Shown: in pieces, positions 46,963-56,324 of the stretch
How positions within the stretch are numbered: the first letter of the stretch is position 1
Layout of the letters: every line of letters begins with the position of its first letter
Assembly (NCBI RefSeq): GCF_003122385.1
Contig: NZ_CP029255.1
Location: 4,278,001-4,342,000 of the forward strand
Length of the DNA: 64,000 bases
DNA from: Flavobacterium crocinum
Lineage (GTDB): Bacteria > Bacteroidota > Bacteroidia > Flavobacteriales > Flavobacteriaceae
Reading direction: 5' to 3'
Notes under the pieces: model-generated
The model's database searches: none
Seen by the model: only the letters and a program-made list of their open reading frames with translations
Told to the model about the DNA's origin: nothing
Program-made: the position numbers and the translations under genes

Positions 46963-47583
46963 ATGAATACAGAAATCTTAACAGACGGTATTCCTTTAAA
47001 TGAAGCTAAAAAAGCTTTAATATTAATTCATGGCCGTGGTGCAAGTGCTCATGACATCCTTTCGGTTGCCAAACATCTTAAAGTAGATGACTTTGCATTG
47101 GTAGCTCCTCAGGCAGAAAACAGAACCTGGTATCCTTATTCTTTCCTTGCTCCTCTTAACGAAAACGAACCTTCTTTTTCAAAATCATTAGAAGCTATTC
47201 ATCAGGTCGTGGTGGCAATACAACAAAACGGAATCGAAAAAGAAAACATCTACTTTCTTGGATTTTCACAAGGCGCTTGTCTTGCTTTGGAATTTACAGC
47301 GAGAAATGCTGCTAAATATGGAGGCATCGTAGCTTTTACCGGTGGATTAATTGGTGATAAAGTTTATGAAAATCATTATTCAGGAAATTTTGAAAACACA
47401 CCAATCTTCATAGGAACCAGTGATCCGGATTTTCATGTCCCGGTTGAAAGAGTAAATGATTCTGAAACTCTCCTTACAAAACTGGGCGCAGATGTTACCA
47501 AAAAAATCTATCCAAATATGGGACATACCATTAGTAAAGACGAAGTAGATTGTGCAAATGCATTAATTTTCAATAAAAAATAA
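46963..47583 (+). CDS. MhqD-like alpha/beta hydrolase (phospholipase/carboxylesterase family)
   Basis: This 206-residue cytosolic esterase has the motifs LILIHGRGASAHD (oxyanion region), GFSQGACLA (Ser102), GTSDPDFHVP (Asp154 or Asp156) and MGHTIS (His188). Related hydrolases (MhqD in Bacillus) belong to the methylhydroquinone regulon and are found beside ring-cleaving dioxygenases. A role in handling quinone-derived or electrophile esters is therefore likely but inferred. Its stop codon overlaps the next start by one base. Confidence 0.85.
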   Translation: MNTEILTDGIPLNEAKKALILIHGRGASAHDILSVAKHLKVDDFALVAPQAENRTWYPYSFLAPLNENEPSFSKSLEAIHQVVVAIQQNGIEKENIYFLGFSQGACLALEFTARNAAKYGGIVAFTGGLIGDKVYENHYSGNFENTPIFIGTSDPDFHVPVERVNDSETLLTKLGADVTKKIYPNMGHTISKDEVDCANALIFNKK

Positions 47584-47933
47584 TGATCACGATAACCCGC
47601 ATTTACAGCAATGCTGATGGTGAAAGTCATTTTGAAGACTTTGAAGTTCCGTTGAAAAACAATGGAGATATAGGATTTCTATCTGAGGATGAACCTGTAA
47701 AATCTATAGTTTTCAGAGAAGTAATTTCTTCTTACGATTACGATTTTCATAATGCTCCGGATCGTCAATATATTATTCTTTTAGAAGGCGGTGTAGAAAT
47801 CGAAACTTCATTAGGAGAAAAAAGAAAATTTGAAACCGGATCTATTCTCTTAGTTGAAGATACTACAGGAAAAGGACATAAAACAAAAAATATCGAACCC
47901 AAACTTCGAAAATCAATATTTATAAAATTATAA
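47583..47933 (+). CDS. Cupin-like small protein
   Basis: This 116-residue protein has the look of a single cupin barrel: RQYIILLEGGVEIETSLGEKRKFETGSILLVEDTTGKGHKTKN contains the G-x-hydrophobic turn and a distal His, but the first metal-binding motif is incomplete. It starts one base inside the previous stop codon (ATG at 47583), so translation is probably coupled. The function is unknown. A terminator hairpin follows. Confidence 0.75.
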   Translation: MITITRIYSNADGESHFEDFEVPLKNNGDIGFLSEDEPVKSIVFREVISSYDYDFHNAPDRQYIILLEGGVEIETSLGEKRKFETGSILLVEDTTGKGHKTKNIEPKLRKSIFIKL

Positions 47934-47937
47934 AAAC

Positions 47938-47960
47938 AGCCGGCAAATTGTCGGCTTTTC
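47938..47960 (+). terminator. Terminator of the acetyltransferase-hydrolase-cupin operon
   Basis: Stem AGCCGGC (47938-47944) pairs with GTCGGCT (47950-47956), with one G-T pair, a 5-base loop and TTTTC at the 3' side. It lies just after the stop codon at 47933. Confidence 0.75.
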
Positions 47961-48062
47961 TATTATTACACCCCTTCTAAAACAACAAAGAATCCAAATA
48001 CAAAATATCTATATCTATTTTCTTTATTCTATTTTCTAAATACAAATAACCACATTCCTAAA

Positions 48063-48191
48063 ATGACGATATATCGTAAATCTTCACGAGAACAACTCAG
48101 TCAAAACATTAAAAACCAAATATTTAACACAAAAGGAACAGTATTTGGATATTATCTTCATAAAGATAAAAAAGAGTTTCGTATTTCTTAA
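48063..48191 (+). CDS. Possible 42-residue small protein in the gap before the dioxygenase gene
   Basis: An ATG at 48063 opens a 42-codon frame ending at the TAA inside the next operator. The product is basic and without recognisable domain (MTIYRKSSREQL ...). It contains the perfect palindrome ACGATATATCGT at its start. It may be a true small gene or chance; codon use is not decisive. The rest of 47934-48269 is AT-rich and holds only the operator and promoter. Confidence 0.2.
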   Translation: MTIYRKSSREQLSQNIKNQIFNTKGTVFGYYLHKDKKEFRIS

Positions 48192-48201
48192 TCTAGGTTA
48201 A
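48188..48201 (+). promoter_or_regulatory. Operator TTAATCTAGGTTAA before the ring-cleaving dioxygenase gene
   Basis: This is the exact reverse complement of the operator at 46494-46507 and is also 23 bp before its -7 element TAAATTTG (48225-48232). The conserved pair suggests one regulator for both transcription units. Confidence 0.65.
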
Positions 48202-48224
48202 TCAATCCAGAGCTATAACGGGTG

Positions 48225-48232
48225 TAAATTTG
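48225..48232 (+). promoter_or_regulatory. -7 element TAAATTTG of the dioxygenase gene
   Basis: This is an exact match to TAnnTTTG, followed by TATAAGAAAT as behind the -7 element at 46531. The expected leader is about 31 bases before the ATG at 48270. Confidence 0.65.
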
Positions 48233-48269
48233 TATAAGAAATCAATAACAATTTAACATTATAAATACC

Positions 48270-49208
48270 ATGGAAAATACAATTTTAGGTTTACACCATA
48301 TCACTGCAATTGCAGGTGACGCTAAAAGAAACTTCGATTTTTATTCTAAAATATTAGGATTACGTTTTATCAAAAAAACAGTAAACTTTGATGATCCGGG
48401 AACTTACCACTTTTACTTTGGTGATGAAGTTGGAAGTGCCGGAACAATCTTAACCTTTTTTCCTTGGGGAGCAGGAATTCAACAAGGCAGAAAAGGTTCC
48501 GGAATGGCTACAGAAATTGGTTATTCTGTTCCTAAAGGAAGTCTGGATTTCTGGCAAAAACGTTTTGAACAATACAATGTGATTTACAATAAACCAGCTG
48601 AGAAATTCGGCGAAAAATATCTTACTTTCTTAGATCCTGATGGTTTGAAATTAGAATTAATCGAATCTAAAACCGAAGACAATAGAAAACCTTGGGAAAC
48701 AGATGAGGTAAAAGCGGATGTGGCAACAAGAGGTTTTCATAACATTACTTTGACTCTGAATGACATAAAACCAACGGCAGCTATTTTGACTGAAATATTT
48801 GGTTACAAACTAATCGATCAGGATGTAAATCGTTATCGTTATGCTACAACTGCAGTAGAAAACGCTGCAATTGTTGATCTGGTAGAATTAGCTGATGAAA
48901 AAAGAGGTTTAAACGCGAACGGTACTGTGCATCATGTGGCTTTCCGCGTTAAAAACGATGAAATTTTAATGCACTTCCGTGAAAAAATTGAAGCTTACGG
49001 ATTGTCTATTACCCCTCAGATCGACAGACAATATTTCCACTCTTTGTATTTCAGAGAACCGGGAGGCGTTTTGTTTGAAATTGCTACCGACAATCCTGGG
49101 TTTACTGTAGATGAAAGTTTAGAAGAATTAGGTCAAAACTTAAAACTTCCTGCTCAATACGAAGCACACAGAAAAGCAATTGAAGATCATTTGGTAAAAA
49201 TTAATTAA
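48270..49208 (+). CDS. MhqO-like ring-cleaving dioxygenase (vicinal oxygen chelate fold)
   Basis: This 312-residue protein has two glyoxalase/VOC modules. The likely metal ligands are visible: LGLHHITAIAGD (His9/His10), VHHVAFRV (His221/His222) and GGVLFEIATD (Glu270). The sequence YFHSLYFREPGG near 255-266 is typical of the MhqO/MhqE type of putative ring-cleaving dioxygenase induced by hydroquinones. Cleavage of hydroquinone or catechol-type rings is the family expectation, not shown here. It shares its operator with the acetyltransferase operon and lies 141 bp before the GAPDH gene, which may be its read-through partner. Confidence 0.88.
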   Translation: MENTILGLHHITAIAGDAKRNFDFYSKILGLRFIKKTVNFDDPGTYHFYFGDEVGSAGTILTFFPWGAGIQQGRKGSGMATEIGYSVPKGSLDFWQKRFEQYNVIYNKPAEKFGEKYLTFLDPDGLKLELIESKTEDNRKPWETDEVKADVATRGFHNITLTLNDIKPTAAILTEIFGYKLIDQDVNRYRYATTAVENAAIVDLVELADEKRGLNANGTVHHVAFRVKNDEILMHFREKIEAYGLSITPQIDRQYFHSLYFREPGGVLFEIATDNPGFTVDESLEELGQNLKLPAQYEAHRKAIEDHLVKIN

Positions 49209-49349
49209 TCCAAAACATTTAAATAGCAAATGGAAACATAAAAAAGAGTATTTTTATTAATAAATTGATAATCAGAATCTTATTTTATGTTTCCTTTTTT
49301 TTAGCATATAATCCCATACCAATTAGTAATCCATAAAAACAAATATATC

Positions 49350-50351
49350 ATGGCAAAAATAGCATTATACGGATTTGGCCGAATCGGAAGACAATTTCTC
49401 CGCATAGCTTTAAAAAACAATCTTTTTGTTCCTGAAGTCGTTGCTGACATTCAAGATATAGATTTGCTCGGAGCGCTTTTTAGTGTCGATTCTAACTACG
49501 GAAGATGGCACGAAGAAGTAAAGACGGCAGATGAAAATTTTATTATTGGAGACCGAAAAATTCCCTACAAGAATTCTAAACTGGATATTCCGGATTGGAA
49601 AGCTTTAGGAGTTGATTTGGTTGTAGATTGTACCGGACGTGCAACAAATAGAGAAAACGCGCAAAAACACATAGACAAAGGAGCAAAATATGTGCTGATA
49701 AGTGCTCCAAGTAAATCTCTAGCAGATTGTGATGCAGTACTTTTAAAAGGGATTAATCTTGACGAATTTAATGCCGAAAATCACAAAATCATCAGTATGG
49801 GAAGTTGTACGACTAATGGTTTAGCTGCGGTCGTAAAAGTAATTAAAGAGAATTTCGGAATTGAATATGGTTTATTTTCAACGGTTCATTCTTACACTAA
49901 CACTCAATCCCTGACAGATCAGCCAATGAAAGACAGGCGAGACTCGTGGGCTGCTGCAGAAAATATAATTCCATCATCATCCGGAGCTGCGAAAGCATTA
50001 CAGTTTATATGGAGTGATTTAAAAATTACCGGAAAAGCCTATAGAGTTCCAACTAAAACAGGAAGTATTGCCGAACTGAATTTGGTTACAACCAAAGATT
50101 GTTCTGTAGAAGAAGTAAATGACGCTTTTAGAAAAGCCGCTAAAGAAGGTTCTTTAAAAGGTGTTATGGATGTTTTGGAAGAACAATGGAGTTCTGCCAG
50201 AATTGTAGGCGATCCTCATTCTTCTATTATCGATTTACCACTTACAACGAAACAAGGAAACTTACTTTCTGTAGCAGCATGGTACGATAACGAATGGGGC
50301 TTTGCCAACAGACTTGCTGAAGTTGCGCAATACATTTCGAATAAGATATAA
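49350..50351 (+). CDS. Glyceraldehyde-3-phosphate dehydrogenase paralogue
   Basis: This 333-residue protein is a type I GAPDH. It has an N-terminal Rossmann motif GFGRIGR (8-14), catalytic Cys153 in MGSCTTNGLAA, His180 in STVHSYTNTQ, DRRDSWAAAENIIPSSSGAAKA, and the C-terminal WYDNEWGFANR. The usual SCTTNC is changed to SCTTNG, so the second active-site cysteine is absent. It may serve glycolysis or replace a redox-sensitive housekeeping enzyme under stress. It lacks an obvious promoter match. It follows the dioxygenase gene and ends at a terminator shared with the second susD gene. Confidence 0.9.
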   Translation: MAKIALYGFGRIGRQFLRIALKNNLFVPEVVADIQDIDLLGALFSVDSNYGRWHEEVKTADENFIIGDRKIPYKNSKLDIPDWKALGVDLVVDCTGRATNRENAQKHIDKGAKYVLISAPSKSLADCDAVLLKGINLDEFNAENHKIISMGSCTTNGLAAVVKVIKENFGIEYGLFSTVHSYTNTQSLTDQPMKDRRDSWAAAENIIPSSSGAAKALQFIWSDLKITGKAYRVPTKTGSIAELNLVTTKDCSVEEVNDAFRKAAKEGSLKGVMDVLEEQWSSARIVGDPHSSIIDLPLTTKQGNLLSVAAWYDNEWGFANRLAEVAQYISNKI

Positions 50352-50386
50352 TCTAATATTTATAGTATTTCTGTTCTTTAAAATAA

Positions 50387-50434
50387 AAAATCCATAACAA
50401 CAGAGCTTTTACAATACTCTTTGTTATGGATTTT
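50387..50434. terminator. Bidirectional terminator between GAPDH and susD genes
   Basis: A perfect 14-bp stem (50387-50400 with 50421-50434, core ATCCATAACAA) holds an inner AGAG/CTCT pair. A-run and T-run flank it on both strands, and the genes are convergent. Confidence 0.85.
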
Positions 50435-50466
50435 AATTGATTTTTATTTATAACTTATTTCAAAGA

Positions 50467-52470
50467 TTATATTTTACTTTCATCTTCAACAGCATCCTGC
50501 CATTTATCCCAGACTTTTACTCCTGCATTATAGCCATCATAACCATAGTTCTGGCTTAACTGACCTCTAATATTAGGTTCTATAGCAAGTCTAAATGGAA
50601 TTGGCCAGTAATTATTACGTTTATCCATAGAATAAAACTTTACACCCGGTTTTAAAGAAATACCTGCAGGGTATTTGTTATATAAAGTATAATGTACAAT
50701 ACGTTGCCACCAATAACTTCCACCTGCTGCATCTGTTCCTGATTGTTTATCCCAATTTGAGATGCTGTAAGTATGCCCCCATTCATCCGGTTTTCCGCTA
50801 AGAGCCAGACAGTGAGAAATACGTTTTAACTCTACATTTCTCCATTCTTCCATATAAAGTTCTCTCCCTCTTTCTGCACAAATATCGCCAATCGTTACTG
50901 TAGTGTACATTTGCGAAGCTTTTGCTCTTGTTCTTACCACATTCACATCCTGCGCCGCTCCTGAAGCATTTCCCTGATAGAAACGTGCTTCGGCGCGCAA
51001 TAAATAAGTTTCAGCTAAGCGATAGATATACATATGCGCACTTGCTCCTGCCGTAGCTCCCTGAAAATCATTTGCCGCCGGATTTGCCTCCGCTACAACG
51101 TCATGATAAAATATTTTATAATGTGGAAAATCAAACCAGTCACGAATAGAATCCTGTGCCAATAGCTTTCCTGTTGCATCCTTCATTCTGAAATTTTGAC
51201 CGGCCCACGCCGCACTTCCACCTGCTCCTGAAGCATATTTAAGATCTTCCATGTTTACCCAGTTCCCAACAGTACTGTTATGTCTAAGATCTACTTTGTC
51301 TTCAACACCATTTACAACCCACATAGGATGCTGTGAATAATAAGAACCACTAATTGTACCAATACCACGACCTATAGCTCTTTGATAGTCATATTTTGCA
51401 TTATAATTTGTTTTATCTGTTAATGGAAAACGAGGTGCCGCAGTTTTACCATCAGGCGTAATTAAATTGGCATCATTCCAGTTTGGTCCAAAAATCCTCA
51501 TGGAAGAAAATGCTAAAAACGACTGAGCTCCTCCATTTGGTGCAACCAAAATAGCTTCGGTATTAGCAGCAATTACTTTGTTCTCCGGTCTGTGCAAATC
51601 CCAAATTACATTTCTGGTAATAGGCCAGGCTGTTGGATTTCCTCCCGGATCAAAAATTCCTAAGGTATTTTGTACTAAAGAATACCCTGACTGGTTGATC
51701 AAAATAGTAGCTTGTGCTTCAGCATCTGCAAATCTTCCAGATGCTAAATAACACTTAATTAATAACTGGCGACAAGCACCTTTACTAACCATACCAACAT
51801 ATCCTATTTTTGCCTGTTCCGGTACCCATTGTACAGCTTTCTCCATATCTGCCGTAATCATTTCAATGATGGCTTCCTTTTTAGTAGAATAATAACTTTG
51901 CTTTGGTACTTCCAAAATTTTAGTAATCAACGGTATGTCTCCAAACTGATATACCAAATTAAGGTAACGGTATGCTCTGTGAAAATAAGCTTGTCCGATA
52001 TATTTATTTTTAACCTCCTCTGTTAAACTTGTTACATTACCAATATACGTTAATACAGTATTAGCATTCTTAATACCTGTGTAGGCTTCTGTCCACATAA
52101 ATCCAAGATAAAGGGACTCACCACTTGGGTCTCTTCTAAAATCTCCGGTAGGAACAATCGTATTGGCGTAATCAGCAATATTACTACCTGTATCTGTTTT
52201 TCCATATTGCGCCATGTCAGAGAAAAGATACTCTGTACCAATTGGCACACTAACACCTGAATAACCGTAGTGAATATAATTGTTACGAAGTTGTTTATCG
52301 CACAATGCTAAAGTTGCCTGCAACCCTGCTTCTGTAGAAAACGTAGTTTCGGGTTCATAAAACGAAAGCGGATCTGATTCAAGGAAATCTTTTGAGCAAG
52401 AACCCGACATCAAGGCCAATATTGCAAAAGGCACTAGTCTTGTAATTTTATTTTGTATATATTTTTTCAT
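50467..52470 (-). CDS. SusD/RagB-family lipoprotein (second locus)
   Basis: This 667-residue protein has a lipobox (MSGSC, Cys25), then SKDFLESDPLSFYEPETTF, and the SusD segments YIGQAYFHRAYRYLNLVYQFGDIPLI and AETYLLRAEARFYQG. It partners the SusC protein encoded 12 bp upstream. No glycosidase, lyase or esterase gene lies next to the pair, so the ligand cannot be inferred. Confidence 0.92.
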   Translation of the reverse strand: MKKYIQNKITRLVPFAILALMSGSCSKDFLESDPLSFYEPETTFSTEAGLQATLALCDKQLRNNYIHYGYSGVSVPIGTEYLFSDMAQYGKTDTGSNIADYANTIVPTGDFRRDPSGESLYLGFMWTEAYTGIKNANTVLTYIGNVTSLTEEVKNKYIGQAYFHRAYRYLNLVYQFGDIPLITKILEVPKQSYYSTKKEAIIEMITADMEKAVQWVPEQAKIGYVGMVSKGACRQLLIKCYLASGRFADAEAQATILINQSGYSLVQNTLGIFDPGGNPTAWPITRNVIWDLHRPENKVIAANTEAILVAPNGGAQSFLAFSSMRIFGPNWNDANLITPDGKTAAPRFPLTDKTNYNAKYDYQRAIGRGIGTISGSYYSQHPMWVVNGVEDKVDLRHNSTVGNWVNMEDLKYASGAGGSAAWAGQNFRMKDATGKLLAQDSIRDWFDFPHYKIFYHDVVAEANPAANDFQGATAGASAHMYIYRLAETYLLRAEARFYQGNASGAAQDVNVVRTRAKASQMYTTVTIGDICAERGRELYMEEWRNVELKRISHCLALSGKPDEWGHTYSISNWDKQSGTDAAGGSYWWQRIVHYTLYNKYPAGISLKPGVKFYSMDKRNNYWPIPFRLAIEPNIRGQLSQNYGYDGYNAGVKVWDKWQDAVEDESKI

Positions 52471-52482
52471 TGTTGAATAATT

Positions 52483-55400
52483 TTAAAGTTGGAAATTAAA
52501 ACCTAAATTAAACTGTCTCGTAGCCAATCCTCCTGTTTCCGGATCTCCAAAATATTTCCATTCTTTAGAAGCAGACCATGTTGCAACGTTTTGAACAGAA
52601 GCATAAATTTTTATATTTTTAACGTGTACTCGATCTAAAAGATCTCTAGGAAGTGTGTAGGCTAACGAAATGTTGTCCAGACGAATAAAACTTCTGTCAT
52701 ATAATCTTCCCGGCGCAACCGGAGTTCCCGCAGGTCCTTTCGCATCCAGACGTGCCCATTCATTGGTTGGGTTATCAAGTGTCCAATATGGATTTACGTA
52801 TGGATTGAAATTGAATTTGTATAAACTGGCATCGTTAAAAGTGTTCATGTAATTCGAATTAAGCGATTTACCTCCCATATTGGAGTACATACTGATACCC
52901 AAATCCCAATTTTTATATATCTTAAAATCATTACGCATCGACCATTGTACAGGAGAATTATAATTCCCTAAAAACTGCTTATCTTTTTCATTGTAAACTG
53001 CTTTTTTATAAGGCTGACCATCTGCATCTACTGCATCTATATCATCTGCTGTATAGCTGTTAGCCACTTTTGGATCTCCTGGGCGCTGTCCATATTTCTG
53101 CGCCTCCTTCCATTCGTCTTTTTGCCAAATCCCGGTTACTCTGTAATCCCAGATTTGAGAAATTGGTTTTCCTATAAACCAACCATTAGCGGAATCATTT
53201 CCTTCCTTTTTTCCAATAACATTCCCATTTTCATCCTTAACATCTACCATATTACCATATAATGAAACAATCTTATTTTCGTTGTAAGAGATACCAAATG
53301 TAGTACGCCATTCAAAGTTTGATTTTTTCATATTAAGAGTACTAAGACTCAATTCAACACCCTGATTCTGAACTTCTCCAAGGTTGGTTGCAATAGATGA
53401 AAAACCAGTAAAACCAGGCAAAGACTGGCTCATAATCATATCATGAGTTGATGCCTTGTAAAAATCTAAAGTAGCAGTAATACGATCTTGTAAAAATCCC
53501 AAGTCAAGACCAATGTTTGTTGAGGTAGTTTTTTCCCATTCCAGATTTGGGTTTGCCATACGATCAAGTGCCAAATACTTTATTTCAAGAGCTTTTCCTG
53601 AAGCATCCAAATAGCCCATTGTTCCGGTGTTTACTAAGTTTGCCAAAGAAATGTACGGATCTGCAAGTGATCTGTTTCCATTTTTACCCCAGGACACACG
53701 TAATTTACCTGTACTCATCGCATCCCAATTAAACCATTTTTCATTCTTAAAGTTCCATGCAACCCCAAAAGAAGGGAAAACTGCATAAGGATTTGAAGCT
53801 CCAAATGCCGAATATCCATCACGTCTTACAGTTGCTGTCAACATATAACGATTATCAAACGAATAGAAAAGTCTGGCCATTAATGCGTCTGCCGTTTCAT
53901 GTGAATCGTATGATCTAAGCGCACTATTTGCCATTGTTGCTGTATTAACAAGGTGAAATCCTAAAGCATCTGAGGGCTGAATATTATAAGCATCCATTCC
54001 ATCTGACCAATAACGACGTTCTTCTGCTTCCTGAACAAAAGTGGCAACGATGTGATGTTTTTCAGCAATCGTATAATCCCATGTTAAGGTATTATTCAGG
54101 TTATAATCAAATCTTGTAGCATTATTTCTGTTTACCCCAGTGGTAGCGGCAGGCCAGTTTGGATTCTGTGTTGATCTGAAATAACGATCGTGAAAAAACT
54201 GATAACGAGGTGCAATATTAAATGAATACGTAATCCCCAGAGGTAAAGTTACCTTTGCATTTAAAATAGTATTCAATGTAGTATATCCTGTCTCCTTATC
54301 TATAAATTGTCGCTCGTAGTAATAGTTATAATTCTGACCTGAAACATTTTTCCCCATTGGCTGTCTCTCGTAGTTACCATTTGCATCTCTAAAGGTTCCG
54401 AACGGGCTCGTTCTCATCATATTATTATCCCCAGCATTTGTACCTAAAGAAGGAGTAACATCTCCATCTGATCGATCCTGAAAATTGACGTTTACTCCCA
54501 AGTCCAGCCAATCTGTAACTTTAGCATCAACTTTCATGTTGGAGCGGGCTGACTTATAATCATTCCCAACGATAGCTCCTTCTGAAGTTAAATAACCAAA
54601 AGACACATAATAGTTTACTCTGTCGCCTGCTCCAGAAATACTCAAATTATTATCATGATTAATTCCTGTTCTAAAAGAGCTATTACTCCAATCGTGTGTT
54701 TTATCTGCCAGGAAATTTGCCATCAGTGAAGGATCAAAATTCAGTCCTAAACGTGCTCCCCACACTTCTTTAGAACTTTTTCCTGTTGTTTGAGAAACAG
54801 GCTGATAAGCCAGCCACTGTGCTTCAGTAATTCCCCACTTGGACAAATCGTTTGGATTTGAAAAATATCCGGGTTTGCCATTAGCCACTGTTCCTGCTAT
54901 AAATGCTTCGTATTGCTGGGTTGCTGTGTTGACGCCATAAGTTTGGGCAGTTTCCCAATCTTCACGATATTTTAAGTACCCTTCCGGAGAATACACTCCA
55001 CGATAAGCACTCTTGTTGCTAATTGTTGTATTGGTAGTAAAACTAACGATAGGTTTACCTGTTTTTCCTTTTTTGGTCGAAATAAGAATAACCCCTGCTG
55101 CCGCTCTCGATCCGTACACAGATGCTGCCGAAGCATCTTTTAAAATATCAAGTTGAGCAATATCATCAGGATTGATTTCTGAAAGTTCTCCATAAAACTG
55201 CATTCCATCTAAAATAATAAGTGGTGAGTTATGGCTTCCTCCGGTATATACAGAAGTCTGTCCTCGAACCTGAATACTACCTCCTCCTTTTGCAGAAGGA
55301 TCATACCCAACTCTTACTCCGGGAGTACCTCTTAATATATCCTGAACAGTCTGCGGGTTTTGGTTTGCTAATTTGTCAGGAGTAACCTGAACAACTGCTC

Positions 55401-55848
55401 CGGTTAAATCCTTTTTCTTCATCTTACCATAACCTACAACAACGACTTCCTCTAACGAAGCTGTAGTTCTTTGCATCTTTACGTTTACAGTAGCTTTTCC
55501 TTTTATGGAAACCTCAGTATTGGTATAACCTAAAAAGGAGAATACCAATACTGCATTTTCATTTTCTACTTTTAAAGTAAATTTTCCGTCAAAATCTGTT
55601 AAAGCAGCATTTTTACTGCCTTTTTCCAAAATAGTTACGCCTGGGAGTGGCATACCATTTTCATCATTGACCTGTCCGCTAATGCTTTTTTGCTGGAAAG
55701 CATTTTGCGCTTTTGTTGTACCCTTAAAACTAATGGCATATCCCTGAACTTGAAATAAAGAAAACATAACAAAAAAGATCATCATTTTTGCTTTCAAATT
55801 AAATCCAGATGCACCATCAGGACTTTTAATCCTAATAAAATTTGTCAT
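52483..55848 (-). CDS. SusC/RagA-family TonB-dependent transporter (second locus)
   Basis: This 1,121-residue outer-membrane protein has an extended N-terminus (24 residues before the hydrophobic MMIFFVMFSLFQVQGYA) and a carboxypeptidase-regulatory domain (ISGQVNDENGMPLPGVT). The plug (VVVGYGKMKKKDLTGAVVQV; ASVYGSRAAAGVILISTKKG) and a long barrel ending FNLGFNFQL follow. It imports an unknown oligosaccharide or other large nutrient. The promoter region upstream contains an inverted-repeat operator. Confidence 0.92.
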   Translation of the reverse strand: MTNFIRIKSPDGASGFNLKAKMMIFFVMFSLFQVQGYAISFKGTTKAQNAFQQKSISGQVNDENGMPLPGVTILEKGSKNAALTDFDGKFTLKVENENAVLVFSFLGYTNTEVSIKGKATVNVKMQRTTASLEEVVVVGYGKMKKKDLTGAVVQVTPDKLANQNPQTVQDILRGTPGVRVGYDPSAKGGGSIQVRGQTSVYTGGSHNSPLIILDGMQFYGELSEINPDDIAQLDILKDASAASVYGSRAAAGVILISTKKGKTGKPIVSFTTNTTISNKSAYRGVYSPEGYLKYREDWETAQTYGVNTATQQYEAFIAGTVANGKPGYFSNPNDLSKWGITEAQWLAYQPVSQTTGKSSKEVWGARLGLNFDPSLMANFLADKTHDWSNSSFRTGINHDNNLSISGAGDRVNYYVSFGYLTSEGAIVGNDYKSARSNMKVDAKVTDWLDLGVNVNFQDRSDGDVTPSLGTNAGDNNMMRTSPFGTFRDANGNYERQPMGKNVSGQNYNYYYERQFIDKETGYTTLNTILNAKVTLPLGITYSFNIAPRYQFFHDRYFRSTQNPNWPAATTGVNRNNATRFDYNLNNTLTWDYTIAEKHHIVATFVQEAEERRYWSDGMDAYNIQPSDALGFHLVNTATMANSALRSYDSHETADALMARLFYSFDNRYMLTATVRRDGYSAFGASNPYAVFPSFGVAWNFKNEKWFNWDAMSTGKLRVSWGKNGNRSLADPYISLANLVNTGTMGYLDASGKALEIKYLALDRMANPNLEWEKTTSTNIGLDLGFLQDRITATLDFYKASTHDMIMSQSLPGFTGFSSIATNLGEVQNQGVELSLSTLNMKKSNFEWRTTFGISYNENKIVSLYGNMVDVKDENGNVIGKKEGNDSANGWFIGKPISQIWDYRVTGIWQKDEWKEAQKYGQRPGDPKVANSYTADDIDAVDADGQPYKKAVYNEKDKQFLGNYNSPVQWSMRNDFKIYKNWDLGISMYSNMGGKSLNSNYMNTFNDASLYKFNFNPYVNPYWTLDNPTNEWARLDAKGPAGTPVAPGRLYDRSFIRLDNISLAYTLPRDLLDRVHVKNIKIYASVQNVATWSASKEWKYFGDPETGGLATRQFNLGFNFQL

Positions 55849-55935
55849 TTTGCTTGGTAATTTGGTTAATTAAATAGTTAGTTTTGAAAATTACTTATCG
55901 GCTGAATGCTTTAAACCAAACCGTAATTCTTGATG

Positions 55936-55963
55936 CAAATTTGAATAATAATGATTTTTGCAA
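55936..55963 (-). promoter_or_regulatory. Promoter of the second SusCD operon
   Basis: On the minus strand TTG (55961-55963) is followed after 17 bases by CAAATTTG (55936-55943), one base off TAnnTTTG. The leader would be about 85 bases before the ATG at 55848. Confidence 0.45.
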
Positions 55964-55986
55964 GGAGAAATAAAATACGTTTTAGG

Positions 55987-56018
55987 GGATAAAATAGTAT
56001 TGAGAATAAATTTTATCC
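55987..56018. promoter_or_regulatory. Inverted-repeat operator GGATAAAAT/ATTTTATCC
   Basis: The 9-bp arms at 55987-55995 and 56010-56018 are perfect complements, with half-site centres 23 bp apart. The site lies just upstream of the predicted second SusCD promoter. The regulator is not known; the neighbouring kinase/regulator pair is a candidate. The remainder of 55849-56324 is AT-rich, with an imperfect ACGAAATATCGT palindrome at 56234-56245 and a weak TACCTTCG -7 element at 56293-56300 for the kinase gene. Confidence 0.45.
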
Positions 56019-56324
56019 TGTATTTATCATAAAAAATTTACAATATTCAAAAATACAACGGTAAAAATGTATGAAATACAATTATTGATCTACTATTGAA
56101 CAGCTAAAAAGGAGGTGTCTTATATTTTTATAAATATGTTTTTAGAGAAAATCCCAAGTATCATTTTTTCTCATTTATTCCTACATAGTTTATTTCAGTT
56201 CCCAACTACATACTACACCCTTCATTAAAAACAACGAAATATCGTCGGCAATCAATTTTATCATATTTTAAATTTAAATACATAATAATCTATACCTTCG
56301 TATAGCCAGTTTAATCCTAAGAAA

